Of a stretch of 64,000 bases of DNA, positions 17,599-26,812 are shown one piece after another. The stretch is from CAWELS01 sp964468205 (GTDB lineage: Bacteria; Acidobacteriota; Terriglobia; Bryobacterales; Bryobacteraceae), in assembly GCA_964468205.1 (NCBI GenBank), contig CAYXVG010000012.1, forward strand, positions 1 to 64,000, read 5' to 3'. The first letter of the stretch is position 1. Each line of letters opens with the position of its first letter. Below the pieces are notes generated by a model. The model saw only the letters and a list, made by a program, of their open reading frames with translations. It made no database searches and was not told where the DNA came from. Made by a program: the position numbers and the translations under genes.

Positions 17599-18111
17599 AT
17601 GGGTGCGGATCAAAATCTGGTTACAGTCTTCCGATCAATGGATTCCTCGGCCGAGGATGAAGCAAACGAAGTCTACGGCGTACTGGAGGAAGCAGGCTTG
17701 GCCCCCATCCTGCTCGATGACAGCGAGCCGGAAGTGCCTCAGGGCGCGTTCGTGGTGAAGGTTCCCGAGGATCAGTCGAACCGGGCCGACGAACTGTTGA
17801 CGAAATTCGAGGACGAGCGCCGGGAGGAAGGCGACCCGTCGCACTCCATGGATCTCGAGACGCTGTTCAGCGCGGTCGGGGCGACCGCCGAGGTGGAGGC
17901 GCTCGGCATCCGGAACGTCCTGGACGCCAACGGCGTCCCGAACGTGTTTATCAGACCGCCTCAGTATCCAAACCTGCGGTTTGTGGTGAAGGTTCCGAAG
18001 AAGTATCGCAGGGAAGCGGAACAGATCCTTGCGGAGGCCGAGGCCGCGGGTCCCGAAGCGGCCGAGGAGGCAAGCGAGGGCGCCACTGCCGCCGAGACGC
18101 CGGACGAGTAA
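17599..18111 (+). CDS. DUF2007-like putative signal-transducing protein, internally duplicated
   Basis: 170 residues from ATG 17599; no clear ribosome-binding site, and ATG 17638 is possible. The first unit is LVTVFRSMD...EDEANEVYGVLEEAGLAPILL...GAFVVKVPEDQSNRADELL. The second is EVEALGIRNVLDANGVPNVFI...LRFVVKVPKKYRREAEQIL. Both end in the same FVVKVP-x-AE-x-L pattern, showing an internal duplication of the DUF2007 ferredoxin-like fold. The C-terminal 20 residues are an Ala/Glu tail. Cytoplasmic; function unknown. Confidence 0.72.
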   Translation: MGADQNLVTVFRSMDSSAEDEANEVYGVLEEAGLAPILLDDSEPEVPQGAFVVKVPEDQSNRADELLTKFEDERREEGDPSHSMDLETLFSAVGATAEVEALGIRNVLDANGVPNVFIRPPQYPNLRFVVKVPKKYRREAEQILAEAEAAGPEAAEEASEGATAAETPDE

Positions 18112-18180
18112 GCTCCCAGGCTGGAGAGCCCCGCAAGACAGGGAGCCCTGGAGATTCCGGGCGCTTGCTAAGCTTCTGAT

Positions 18181-18963
18181 TTGAGCAAGAAGAGTCCAGT
18201 AGCGCCAGTGGAAGCGGACCGTCTTCCGCTGGACGAGCTTCGTGTGGTGCTGGTTTCTCCCCGGAATCCGCTGAACATCGGCGCGGCGGCGCGGGCGATG
18301 AGCAATCTGGGTTTTACGCGCCTGCGCCTCGTCAAACCTTATGACGTCGCCTTCCGGAATGCCAGGTCGGCGGTGCACGCCGGGCACGTGCTGGACAAAG
18401 CCGAGGTTTTCTCGAGCACGCCGGAAGCTGTGGCCGACTGCGGCCTGGTGGTTGGCACGAGCGCGGTGGGAGAGCGGGAATTACAGCATCCGCTGCGGCG
18501 TTTGGAACTGGCGGGAGAGTTGATACGGGAGAGCCTTGCCGGTGGTCCGGCCGCCCTTTTGTTCGGCAGCGAGAAATATGGGCTAGGCAACGAGGATCTC
18601 AGCCACTGCCATTGGCTACTGCGCATACCGTCGCGCCGGGAACACGGCTCCATGAACCTGGGGCAGGCGGTAGCGATCTGTCTCTATGAAATAATGCGTA
18701 GCCCACAGGCCGCAAAACTTGATCCGCTGCCGAGTAAACCGGCCAGAGCGGACGACCTGGAGCGCCTAAGCTCCCTACTGTTCGAGGCTTTGGAAGTCTC
18801 CGGCTACGTGAAGCCGCAACATGAGGAAGTCACCACGGAGAAGCTCAGGCGGATGGTCCGGCGGATGGCGCTGAACGCGAAGGATGCCGAGGTTTGGCAG
18901 GGCATGATCCGACAGATTCTCTGGAAGCTCAGCCGCACGCCGGAGAGCGAAGACACCATGTAG
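18181..18963 (+). CDS. trmJ: tRNA (cytidine/uridine-2'-O-)-methyltransferase TrmJ-like
   Basis: SpoU-family enzyme, 260 residues, probably methylating the 2'-hydroxyl at tRNA position 32. Motif 1 is LVSPRNPLNIGAAARAMSNLGF with the key Asn and Arg. Motif 2 is ALLFGSEKYGLGNEDL and motif 3 is IPSRREHGSMNLGQAVAICLYE, which together form the trefoil knot. A helical C-terminal extension is typical of TrmJ. The start is taken as TTG 18181 without a visible ribosome-binding site; GTG 18208 is an alternative. gatB follows on the same strand. Confidence 0.87.
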   Translation: MSKKSPVAPVEADRLPLDELRVVLVSPRNPLNIGAAARAMSNLGFTRLRLVKPYDVAFRNARSAVHAGHVLDKAEVFSSTPEAVADCGLVVGTSAVGERELQHPLRRLELAGELIRESLAGGPAALLFGSEKYGLGNEDLSHCHWLLRIPSRREHGSMNLGQAVAICLYEIMRSPQAAKLDPLPSKPARADDLERLSSLLFEALEVSGYVKPQHEEVTTEKLRRMVRRMALNAKDAEVWQGMIRQILWKLSRTPESEDTM

Positions 18964-19003
18964 GGCGAGCGCGGAAGTTTCGTCCGCTGCGCGGTAGCCC
19001 TCC

Positions 19004-19009
19004 TATAAT
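19004..19009 (+). promoter_or_regulatory. TATAAT immediately before gatB (possible -10, leaderless start)
   Basis: A perfect TATAAT lies eight bases before ATG 19017 and overlaps the alternative ATG 19008. If used as a -10 box, transcription would start at about 19016-19017, on the start codon. No recognisable -35 hexamer lies 16-18 bases upstream, so the call is weak. Confidence 0.25.
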
Positions 19010-19016
19010 GGGTTCT

Positions 19017-20486
19017 ATGTCCGCCCTTGCCCTGGCTTCTTCGGAGCAGATCGCAAAGTACGAACCGGTGATCGGCCTCGAGGTTCACGTGCAGCTTGGA
19101 ACGCAGACCAAGATCTTCTGCGCGTGCCCCATCACGTTTGGCGATGAGCCGAACACGAATGTCTGTCCAGTATGCCTGGGAATGCCCGGGGCGCTGCCGG
19201 TGATGAACAGGAAGGCCGTGGAGATGGCCGTCGAGGCCTCACTGGCGCTGAACTGCACGGTGAATCCAGCTTCGCGCATGGCGCGGAAGAACTACTTCTA
19301 CCCGGACCTGCCCAAGGGCTATCAGATTTCCCAGTACGATCTGCCGCTGGCCGAACATGGCCATCTGGATGTGAAAGTGAACGGCGAGGAACGGCGGCTG
19401 GGCATCACCCGTGTGCATATGGAGGACGACGCCGGCAAGAGTCTGCATGAAGGCTTCAGCGATTCGAAGCGGTACACCTACGTCGATCTCAACCGGACCG
19501 GAGCTCCGCTCATCGAGATCGTCAGCGAACCGGATATGCGGAGTTCCGAAGAGGCTTACGCCTACCTCACCGAGCTGAAGCAGATTCTCCAGTTCGTGGA
19601 AGTCTCCACCTGCGACATGGAAAAGGGCCAGCTTCGCTGCGATGCCAACGTTTCGGTGCGGCTCAAGGGCGCCGGGCAGTTTGGGACCAAGGCCGAAGTG
19701 AAGAACCTGAATTCGTTCCGTTTCTTGCGGGAAGCGCTGGACTACGAGATTGCACGGCAGGTGGCGATCCTCGAATCCGGAGGAGAGATTCTTCAGGAAA
19801 CTCGGCTTTACAACCCGGACACTGGCGAGACCGCCGGAATGCGCAGCAAGGAGCATGCGCACGACTACCGGTATTTCCCCGAACCGGATCTACTTCCGCT
19901 GAAGGTGAGCGCGTCCTGGCTGGACGAGATCCGCTCCGCGATGCCGGAGCTGCCGCGGCAGAAGCGCGCCCGTTTTATGGAGGAACTGGGATTGCGCGAT
20001 TATGACGCCGAGGTTCTGACCTCGACCCGGCCGCTGGCGGAGTACTTCGAGAAGGTTGCCGCCGCGTCGGGAAGCCCGGAGGAGGCGGCCAAGTGGGTTC
20101 AGGGCGAGTTGGCGGCGCGGCTCAAGTCAGACGGCAAGGAGATCACGGAATCCCCGGTTCCGCCCGAGCATCTGGGCGAATTGGTACGCCTGGTTGGCAC
20201 GGGCGAACTCACCGGCAAGCTTGCCAAGCAGGTCTTCCCGAAGATGTACGAGACCGGGGAAGTCCCTGCGGCGATCGTCGAGCGGGAGGGACTAAAGGTG
20301 ATGGGAGGCGGGGAACTGGAGAAGACTGTCGACGAGGTGATCGCCAACAGCCCGAAGCAGGTGGAACAGTACCGCGGCGGGAAGAAGTCCGTGATTGGGT
20401 TTTTCGTTGGCCAGGTGATGAAGGCGACGCGGGGGCAGGCGAATCCGAAGGCGGTCAACGAACTGCTCCGGACGAAGCTGGATTGA
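19017..20486 (+). CDS. gatB: Aspartyl/glutamyl-tRNA(Asn/Gln) amidotransferase subunit B
   Basis: Transamidates mischarged Glu-tRNA(Gln) or Asp-tRNA(Asn) together with GatA and GatC. 489 residues from ATG 19017; ATG 19008 is equally in frame. Diagnostic segments are YEPVIGLEVHVQL, VCLGMPGALPVMN, KNYFYPDLPKGYQISQYD, RVHMEDDAGKS, DLNRTGAPLIEIVSEPD and RCDANVSVR. KSKEHAHDYRYFPEPDL-type sequence and the YqeY-like tail ending in GQVMKATRGQANPK also match. No Shine-Dalgarno sequence precedes either ATG, while TATAAT sits at 19004-19009. gatA and gatC are not in the window. Confidence 0.96.
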   Translation: MSALALASSEQIAKYEPVIGLEVHVQLGTQTKIFCACPITFGDEPNTNVCPVCLGMPGALPVMNRKAVEMAVEASLALNCTVNPASRMARKNYFYPDLPKGYQISQYDLPLAEHGHLDVKVNGEERRLGITRVHMEDDAGKSLHEGFSDSKRYTYVDLNRTGAPLIEIVSEPDMRSSEEAYAYLTELKQILQFVEVSTCDMEKGQLRCDANVSVRLKGAGQFGTKAEVKNLNSFRFLREALDYEIARQVAILESGGEILQETRLYNPDTGETAGMRSKEHAHDYRYFPEPDLLPLKVSASWLDEIRSAMPELPRQKRARFMEELGLRDYDAEVLTSTRPLAEYFEKVAAASGSPEEAAKWVQGELAARLKSDGKEITESPVPPEHLGELVRLVGTGELTGKLAKQVFPKMYETGEVPAAIVEREGLKVMGGGELEKTVDEVIANSPKQVEQYRGGKKSVIGFFVGQVMKATRGQANPKAVNELLRTKLD

Positions 20487-21627
20487 GCGGCCCGCTTCCG
20501 CTGGGCGGAGGTTCTAATTCGGCGGCGTAGACCTGGGGATGGCCGGTTTTGTCGCTGGTGAAGACGACCCGGGACTCGCACGGGGAGAACGAAGGGTGTG
20601 GATGGGTCCACTGAGGGCCGTACACGGTGTCGGTGGCGACTTCCATCCAACTCAGCGCGCCGCTGCCGGCCGCGCTTCGTGCGGCGGCGAAGTCATCGGC
20701 CAAGGCGTAGCGGGAGGTTTTCCACTGGGATCCCCTGTTGCTGGCCTCCGAGAGGCAGACCAGACGGCGTTGGCCGGTACTGGCGTCGATGAGGAAGATG
20801 CCTTCGTCCGGGTGGTTGGTATCGCACACGACGTGCGAACCGCTCCGGCTTGGGGTGATGTGCCAGGCGTTGCACTCGGCGATGGTGGAATGATTACCGG
20901 CCGTCCACTCCAGGCGGCGCAGCGCGAAGGGCCAAACCGTATAGACGATGTCGCCGGTCAAGCCGAGGAAGGTCTCGTGGACGACGAACTCGTCGTTGCC
21001 GTGCTCGTACAGGCACTCGAGTCCGGCGCCGTCGCGGCGAATCCTATGCATGCGCGGGGCCGGATCGCCGGCGAACTCGATCCATTCGGGCTCCAGCGGA
21101 TGGAACTGCGGGTGAATCACCGTTCGGGGGAACGGCAGGAAGTCCCATCCGGTGCCATCAGCGCGGCCGCGGACGATGCCATTCGCGGCGCCCCGCCTCG
21201 CGGCCGCGGCAATCCACTGGCCTTGAGGATCAAGCGAGGGTTCGCCCAATTGCGCTCCGGGGAACTCGATCACCAGTGTTTCCCGCAGCGTGGCTCGATC
21301 GAGCCGCCAGATAGCGCCGCCGCGCACGAAGAAGATGCCTTGGCCGTCAGGATGAATGGCGGGGGAGAACGGATGAATGGCCTCCGCATCAGTGAGCTGC
21401 CGGATCTCACCCCCGGGAAAAACGCTGAGCTCGAAAAGCTGCCAGGATCCGCCGCGGTTGGAGATGAAGATCAGCGCTTCGCCATCCGGGTAGAAAGAAC
21501 TCTGAAGGAAGTAGGTCGCGTGGTTGATGGATGGATGGGCAGTGATCTGATGAATTCGGGCTCCGGTAACCCGGTCGGAGCCGCATGAATACTCGGACGG
21601 AAAACGAGCCCCCTTTTCCCAGCGCAT
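20455..21627 (-). CDS. Oligogalacturonate-lyase-like seven-bladed propeller (PL22 type)
   Basis: 390 residues. The frame stays open to 21816 but would then overlap the divergent lipoprotein gene, so ATG 21627 is preferred. WD40/TolB-like blades recur (FYPDGEALIFISNRGGSWQL, then IHPDGQGIFFVRGGAIWRL). The pectate-lyase-22 metal site is visible near the C-terminus: GPQWTHPHPSFSP has Gln-x2-His-x-His, matching the Mn-binding triad known in the Yersinia enzyme. FTSDKTGHPQVYAAEL follows. It would cleave unsaturated digalacturonate to a keto-sugar. No signal peptide, so cytoplasmic. The 3' end overlaps gatB by 32 bases. Confidence 0.8.
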   Translation of the reverse strand: MRWEKGARFPSEYSCGSDRVTGARIHQITAHPSINHATYFLQSSFYPDGEALIFISNRGGSWQLFELSVFPGGEIRQLTDAEAIHPFSPAIHPDGQGIFFVRGGAIWRLDRATLRETLVIEFPGAQLGEPSLDPQGQWIAAAARRGAANGIVRGRADGTGWDFLPFPRTVIHPQFHPLEPEWIEFAGDPAPRMHRIRRDGAGLECLYEHGNDEFVVHETFLGLTGDIVYTVWPFALRRLEWTAGNHSTIAECNAWHITPSRSGSHVVCDTNHPDEGIFLIDASTGQRRLVCLSEASNRGSQWKTSRYALADDFAAARSAAGSGALSWMEVATDTVYGPQWTHPHPSFSPCESRVVFTSDKTGHPQVYAAELEPPPSGSGPLNPASSGAVR

Positions 21628-21709
21628 TGATCTTGAGTCTAATGGTAACAGGGACCCTGGCGCAGATCGAATTTGCCAACCGGCAACCTCTTGTTTAATA
21701 TCGTGGACG

Positions 21710-22228
21710 ATGACGAAACTAAGATTTCTCTTGCCGACCTTGACTCTTGTGCTGCTGTCTGGCTGCTCGATGGGTGGCGTCGGGACCCCGGTACACCAGA
21801 TGGGCGAGCTGACCACGGTGGGTCCCGTGGTCTACAACGTTTTGGAGACCGAGTGGCACACGCAAATCGGGGGGCCGGTTGACGCCATGCTGCCGGAAGA
21901 GAAGTTTTTGCTTGTGAGGCTGACCATCACCAACTCGGGAAACCAGCAGGTAGCGGTTCCGCTGCTCAGTGTTGAGGATCACGCTGGGGAGTCTCATTTG
22001 GAACTCAGCGAAGTGCGTGGGGTTCCCGGCTGGCTGGGTCCGCTGCGCATTCTGGAGCCGGCATCCACCTTGCAGGGAGCGATCGTATTCGACGTTCCCT
22101 CCGGCGACTACAACCTGCGGGTGACCGACTGCGGCGATCTCGAAACCGAGAAGACCGCTTTGATCGAGATGCCGCTTACGATCACCACCCCGGGCCGGAC
22201 CGATCCTTCCGACCCCGGGGCACTGTAA
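21710..22228 (+). CDS. Lipoprotein with DUF4352-like Ig fold
   Basis: 172 residues. A lipoprotein signal ends in the lipobox LLSGC at about 14-18. The mature part starts with a Ser/Gly linker and then a beta-sandwich: VVYNVLETEWHTQI, EEKFLLVRLTITNSGNQQVAVPL, then a C-terminal LEPASTLQGAIVFDVPSGDYNLRVTD. This is the DUF4352/telokin-like pattern of exported Ig-fold lipoproteins. Function unknown. A secreted two-repeat protein begins 11 bases downstream, so the two probably work together at the envelope. Confidence 0.8.
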   Translation: MTKLRFLLPTLTLVLLSGCSMGGVGTPVHQMGELTTVGPVVYNVLETEWHTQIGGPVDAMLPEEKFLLVRLTITNSGNQQVAVPLLSVEDHAGESHLELSEVRGVPGWLGPLRILEPASTLQGAIVFDVPSGDYNLRVTDCGDLETEKTALIEMPLTITTPGRTDPSDPGAL

Positions 22229-22239
22229 GAGATAACGTG

Positions 22240-23094
22240 ATGCGTATCTTATCCGGTGTAATACTGACGCTTGCGCTGCTCGCCATTGGCGTGGCGCCGG
22301 CGCAGGAACTCGCGGTGGTGAACGCGACGCTTCACCAGTATGACGGCGGGCCCGGCATTCCGTCCAGTTTCGAATACTATCCCGGCGACACAATCTTTGT
22401 CACGTTTCGCGTCAGCGGATTCGAGACCACCGAAGTTGATGACGAGGACCGGTACCAGCTTCAATACACCATCAAGCTCGAGGATCCAGAAGGGATCGAG
22501 TTGGTCAGGCCAGCCGCCGGAGCTCTCGCCGGGGTGTTGACGCCGCAGGACAAGAAGCAGAAGTGGATGCCGATGGCGCGCTGGGATGCGCAGGTTCCCG
22601 TCTCGGCTCCCACCGGCGAATACACGCTGACGATTGGCGTGGAGGACCGGATGGGCAAGACCAGCGTGGAGGAGGAAGTGGACTTCCGCATCAGAGGCCG
22701 TGACATTGAGCCGAGTGATACGCTGGTGGTCCACAATTTCAAATTCTATCGCTCCGAGACGTCGATGCAGCCGATGCGGCCGGCGGTGTACCGGCCGGGA
22801 GATACAGTCTGGGCGCGCTTTGAGATTACCGGTTACGAGTTCGGCGACGGCAACCGATTCGCCGTCGCTTACGGAATCAAGGTGCTCCGCGCCAGCGGCG
22901 CGACGCTCTTCGAACAGCCTGTGGCGGCCGACGAGGAGCAAGAGTCCTTCTACCCGCAGCGCCTCGTGCAGGGCGGCCTCAGCCTGAACCTCACCAAGGA
23001 TCTGACGCCCGGCGAATACACAATCGTTGTCACGGTTACGGATAAGATCGGCGAACAGACGTACGAGGAAACAGCGACTTTCCAGGTGGAGTAG
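22240..23094 (+). CDS. Secreted protein with two Ig-like repeats
   Basis: 284 residues from ATG 22240 (AAGAGA at 22227-22232; a GTG three bases earlier is in frame). A signal peptide (LTLALLAIGVAPAQ) precedes two homologous beta-sandwich repeats. The first runs from LAVVNATLHQYD through YYPGDTIFVTFRVSGFE to TGEYTLTIGVEDRMGK. The second runs from LVVHNFKFYRSE through YRPGDTVWARFEITGYE to PGEYTIVVTVTDKIGE. Probably a periplasmic or surface binding protein; ligand unknown. Forms an apparent two-gene operon with the lipoprotein before it. Confidence 0.8.
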   Translation: MRILSGVILTLALLAIGVAPAQELAVVNATLHQYDGGPGIPSSFEYYPGDTIFVTFRVSGFETTEVDDEDRYQLQYTIKLEDPEGIELVRPAAGALAGVLTPQDKKQKWMPMARWDAQVPVSAPTGEYTLTIGVEDRMGKTSVEEEVDFRIRGRDIEPSDTLVVHNFKFYRSETSMQPMRPAVYRPGDTVWARFEITGYEFGDGNRFAVAYGIKVLRASGATLFEQPVAADEEQESFYPQRLVQGGLSLNLTKDLTPGEYTIVVTVTDKIGEQTYEETATFQVE

Positions 23095-23266
23095 CGGCGG
23101 CGCAGCCGTTGGCGGAGAAACGCGCGGGTACAAGCGACGTGGTAGAGCGAGGCGTCCCGCGCTGGGTCTGAGCGCGGATTGGCAACAGGTCTAGGCTGCC
23201 GGGCCGGCGTCCGGCCAAGTACAATGCATTCAGGCTGCGTACTATTGAAACCAGGAGCTTCGACCC

Positions 23267-24571
23267 ATGAAAGCCAGTCGCCGCAAATTCGTCTCAACCG
23301 CACTTGGCGGAGGCTTGGCCTCCTTGCCGTTAACTTCCTGCTCCGGCCGCTCTGGAACCTCGGAATCCGCGCCGGCCGATCCGTCTTCACCGGCAGTAAA
23401 TCCCCGGTATCAGATACTCGACGAGGTAGTGAAACAACCCGTGCTGAAGAAGGAGCTTTTCGCCGAACCGGTCATCATCGAAACGGTCGAATTGCTTCGA
23501 ATGAAGAACCGTTTTATCTGCCGGGTGCGTTCCCGCGATGGAGCCGAGGGCATATCCGTCGCCCACAACGGCATGCGGACTCTGTTCCCGATTTTCCTTC
23601 ACAACCTGCAGCCTTTCTTTCTTGGGAAGGACGCACGCGAGTTGGATCTGATTCTGGACAGGGTCTATGTCTATGGCTTCAATTTCCGGTACAGTGGCAT
23701 CACCCTCGGCCTGCCGCTGGCTACGATCGAGTTCGCCATTCTCGACATGCTGGGCCGCATCGCCAATAAACCCGTGGGCGAGTTGATCGGAGAGATCCAC
23801 AATCCCGAAGTTGCTGTTTACGTGGCGACCGAATGGCGGGAGAAGCCAGTAGAGGAATCGATCGAACTCATCAAGAAGGCCGTCGCGAGCTATGACGCGC
23901 ATGCGCTCAAGATCAAGATCGGCGGGCTCATGTTCATGACCAGGGACATGTATGCAGAGGGCCCTCCAGGACGAACCGAGAAGATGATCCCGCTGGTGCG
24001 TGAGACGTTCGGAGAGGACAAGGCGCTTTATGCCGATTCGAACGGCTTCTATACGGCGCCGGAGGCAATCCGCGTCGGCAGGCTTCTGGAGGAGTATAAC
24101 TACCGGTACTTTGAAGAGCCGGTGATGTTCGACCATCTCGAGGAGATCAAACAAGTCTCCGACGCGCTTACGTTGCCGATTGCCAACGGCGAGCAGGACT
24201 ATAGCTTCTACGGGTTTCGCTGGCTTCTCGCCAACGACGGCATTGACATCGTGCAGCCGGACAACTACTACTTTGGCGGATTGATCCGGTCAATGAAAGT
24301 TGCGCGCATGGCGGCGGCGTTTGGGAAAAGCATCATTCCCCACATGTCCGGCGGCGGGCTGGGGTACCTTTACAACATTCATTTTGTGTCGGCCGTGCCA
24401 AACGCCGGCGAGCACCACGAATTCAAAGGGTTGCAGACGCACGTGGAGTTCGAATGCAAGACATCGCCCTTGCAGGTGGCCGACGGGAAGATCAAAGTCC
24501 CGACGGGTCCGGGATTCGGGGTCGACTTTGACCCGGGATGGGTCAAGAAGCACGAGGTTGTGAGCTTGTAA
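23267..24571 (+). CDS. TAT-exported mandelate racemase/muconate lactonizing enzyme family protein
   Basis: 434 residues. Twin-arginine signal SRRKFVSTALGGGLASLPL. Enolase-superfamily core: a capping N-domain, then a barrel with a Lys pair in ALKIKIGG, metal ligands in YADSNG, YFEEP and NGEQD, IVQPDN, and a C-terminal His in IPHMSGGGLGYL. Members abstract a proton alpha to a carboxylate, often dehydrating sugar acids. Specificity cannot be read here. It stands alone, with a 170-base upstream gap that contains GC-rich inverted bases but no clear promoter. Confidence 0.87.
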   Translation: MKASRRKFVSTALGGGLASLPLTSCSGRSGTSESAPADPSSPAVNPRYQILDEVVKQPVLKKELFAEPVIIETVELLRMKNRFICRVRSRDGAEGISVAHNGMRTLFPIFLHNLQPFFLGKDARELDLILDRVYVYGFNFRYSGITLGLPLATIEFAILDMLGRIANKPVGELIGEIHNPEVAVYVATEWREKPVEESIELIKKAVASYDAHALKIKIGGLMFMTRDMYAEGPPGRTEKMIPLVRETFGEDKALYADSNGFYTAPEAIRVGRLLEEYNYRYFEEPVMFDHLEEIKQVSDALTLPIANGEQDYSFYGFRWLLANDGIDIVQPDNYYFGGLIRSMKVARMAAAFGKSIIPHMSGGGLGYLYNIHFVSAVPNAGEHHEFKGLQTHVEFECKTSPLQVADGKIKVPTGPGFGVDFDPGWVKKHEVVSL

Positions 24572-24705
24572 GCTCTCTCTTTCCGCCGGCGGCCTGCGCG
24601 CAGAGGCAAAGAAGACGCGCGGAAGGGAAGCCGGGGGCGCGGGCGGGCGAGCGGCGTCAATCTCCGGTGAGAACTCCACCGGCGCTCGTCCACTGTGTTC
24701 ATGAC

Positions 24706-26220
24706 GTGCTCTTTCGTACCCGCAGTGCCGCCGTTTTCGGGATTGACGCCCACCTGATTGATGTCGAGGTGGACATGTATCCAGGCTCGGGGCGGGATTT
24801 CATTACGGTTGGGATGCCGGACACGGCGGTGCGGGAGAGCCGGGAGCGCATCAAGTCCGCGCTAATGAATTCGGGCTTCGGGTACCCGGCGAAGTCCGTC
24901 ACGATCAATCTGGCGCCGGCGAACGTGCGCAAGGAAGGGGCGGGATTTGACCTGCCGATGGCGCTGGGAATCCTCGGCGCGATGGGGGTGGTGAAGGCGA
25001 GCGAGCAACACTTGGCGGCGGGAGAGTTGTCGCTGGACGGCTCGATCCGCGCGGTGCGCGGGACGCTGCCGATTGCCGTCTGCGCCCGCCGGAAGGGGAT
25101 TCGCAACCTGATCGTCCCGAAAGACAACGCGGCGGAAGCAGCGGTGGTGGACGGGGTTCATGTTTACGGAGTGGATCACCTGGCGGAGGTAGTCAGCCTG
25201 CTTAACGATCCAGAACAGCACTCACCAGTCCGGAACGGCGCTGTCGCTGTCCCGGACGCGGCGGCGGACGCGCCGGATTTTCGGGACGTATTCGGCCAAA
25301 CGGCGGCCAAGCGAGCGCTGGAGGTGGCCGCCGCAGGATCCCATAATGCTCTCATGATTGGGCCTCCTGGCAGTGGCAAGACGATGCTGGCGAAGCGGAT
25401 GGCCGCGGTGCTGCCGCCGCTGACCTTCGAGGAGGCGCTGGAGACGACGAAGATTCACAGCGTGGCCGGGCTGCTCGCGAGGGGATCGGGGCTGGTGGCG
25501 GCGCGCCCCTTTCGCGCTCCCCATCACAAGGTGTCCGATGCGGGGCTGCTGGGCGGCGGGGCCGGAACGCCTCGTCCCGGCGAGGTGAGCCTGGCGCACA
25601 ACGGCGTCCTGTTCCTCGATGAGCTACCCGAGTTCAACCGAAACGTTTTGGAACTGCTGCGCCAGCCGCTGGAGGACAACTCGGTCACCATCGCGCGGGC
25701 CAACATGACGCTGTCGTTCCCGGCGAAGTTCATGCTGGTGACGGCGATGAATCCCTGTCCGTGCGGCTATTATGGCGACTCCACGCGCGAATGCCGTTGC
25801 ACGGGGGCGATTATCCAACGGTACCTGGGGAAGATCAGCGGGCCGCTGCTCGACCGGATTGACCTACACATCGAGGTGCCGGCGGTCGCGTACAAGGAGT
25901 TGCGGGGGGCGGGCGACGGCGTGACGTCGGATCAGATGCGCGGCCGCGTGCTGGCGGCGCGCGAGGCGCAACGGCGGCGCGGCTTCTACAATGCTCACAT
26001 CCCGCACGCGCAACTTCGCAAGCTGAGCGCGCTGGACGCCGCCGGCGAGCGGACGCTCGAGATGGCGGTCCGCCGGATGGGGCTGTCGGCCCGGGCGCAC
26101 GACCGGATCCTGAAAGTGGCGCGCACCATAGCCGACCTTGCGGGCGCAGAGAGTGTCTCGGCCAAGCACGTGGCCGAGGCGGTGCAGTACCGGAGCCTGG
26201 ACCGGAGCTACTGGAGCTGA
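24706..26220 (+). CDS. comM: ComM/YifB-family Mg-chelatase-like AAA+ ATPase
   Basis: 504 residues from GTG 24706, where the family start VLFRTRSAAVFGIDAHLIDVEVD begins. Upstream codons are not conserved. An N-terminal Lon-protease-like domain (ITVGMPDTAVRESRERIKSA, NLAPANVRKEG) precedes the AAA+ module. Walker A is GPPGSGKTMLAKRM, Walker B is GVLFLDELPEFNRNVLE, and a Cys-rich insertion NPCPCGYYGDSTRECRC follows. The C-terminal Mg_chelatase_C helices are present. ComM is a branch-migration helicase that helps integrate DNA taken up by transformation. No other competence genes are visible. Confidence 0.93.
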   Translation: MLFRTRSAAVFGIDAHLIDVEVDMYPGSGRDFITVGMPDTAVRESRERIKSALMNSGFGYPAKSVTINLAPANVRKEGAGFDLPMALGILGAMGVVKASEQHLAAGELSLDGSIRAVRGTLPIAVCARRKGIRNLIVPKDNAAEAAVVDGVHVYGVDHLAEVVSLLNDPEQHSPVRNGAVAVPDAAADAPDFRDVFGQTAAKRALEVAAAGSHNALMIGPPGSGKTMLAKRMAAVLPPLTFEEALETTKIHSVAGLLARGSGLVAARPFRAPHHKVSDAGLLGGGAGTPRPGEVSLAHNGVLFLDELPEFNRNVLELLRQPLEDNSVTIARANMTLSFPAKFMLVTAMNPCPCGYYGDSTRECRCTGAIIQRYLGKISGPLLDRIDLHIEVPAVAYKELRGAGDGVTSDQMRGRVLAAREAQRRRGFYNAHIPHAQLRKLSALDAAGERTLEMAVRRMGLSARAHDRILKVARTIADLAGAESVSAKHVAEAVQYRSLDRSYWS

Positions 26221-26812
26221 GGGGTGGCCACGTCCGGGCCGCCAGAAATTGAGATGCCGGGCACAGTGATCGGCCGGCCTGCCTTCCCGAGCCACCACGG
26301 GTGAGAGGCCCGGACCTGCGAGGGACCGAAGGAAGACTGCCAGCCAATTCTCGAACCGCGAGTACCGGGACCGCAGCGAGACCGGGAACCCGCCGAGAGC
26401 AGGGAGTTTTCAGGAGACGCTCGGGTGCTTCGGCCACCAGAAACAAGGCGAAGAAGAGGCAAAAAACTTGCCGCTTAACTATTGATAATAAGCCTGTTAG
26501 GCCGCCCGTGGCCTCGTTGGAGAATTTCCGCTTTTCTCTCTTGGCCCCTTTCCGGCGAACCGAAGAGCGCTGGTGTGCGGGATGGCTAGAGAGCGGCGGT
26601 TTCTGTTCCGCGCCGGGGAGAGTATTCGGTTGGCAAACATCGATCCTGCTGACTGCGTTGCGGCGGCCGAGGCCGGTGCCAACCCCCGTCCAGCAGACCT
26701 GAGGCGCGCCCTAAAAGCTATAGCCTCGCACAGCACGGACAAGATGGCATAGATGCCAGTAAGCGATTGATTTAAAAGAAAGTGCTGGCACGAAGACTGT
26801 GGGTGTTCGTGT
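26221..26812. other. 590-base gap between convergent genes, no gene supported
   Basis: Short frames are open on both strands (for example 26301-26702 plus) but they are Arg/Pro/Ser-rich, lack ribosome-binding sites and resemble nothing. The middle (about 26455-26500) is locally AT-rich, around TTGATAATAAG. I see no tRNA cloverleaf, no copy of the REP-like element found further right, and no strong terminator hairpin. It may be decayed sequence or hold an unrecognised RNA. Confidence 0.4.

Noticed and set aside
26301..26702. Plus-strand frame in the 590-base gap
   Set aside because: No ribosome-binding site, Arg/Pro-rich, no family likeness; described only as part of the gap.
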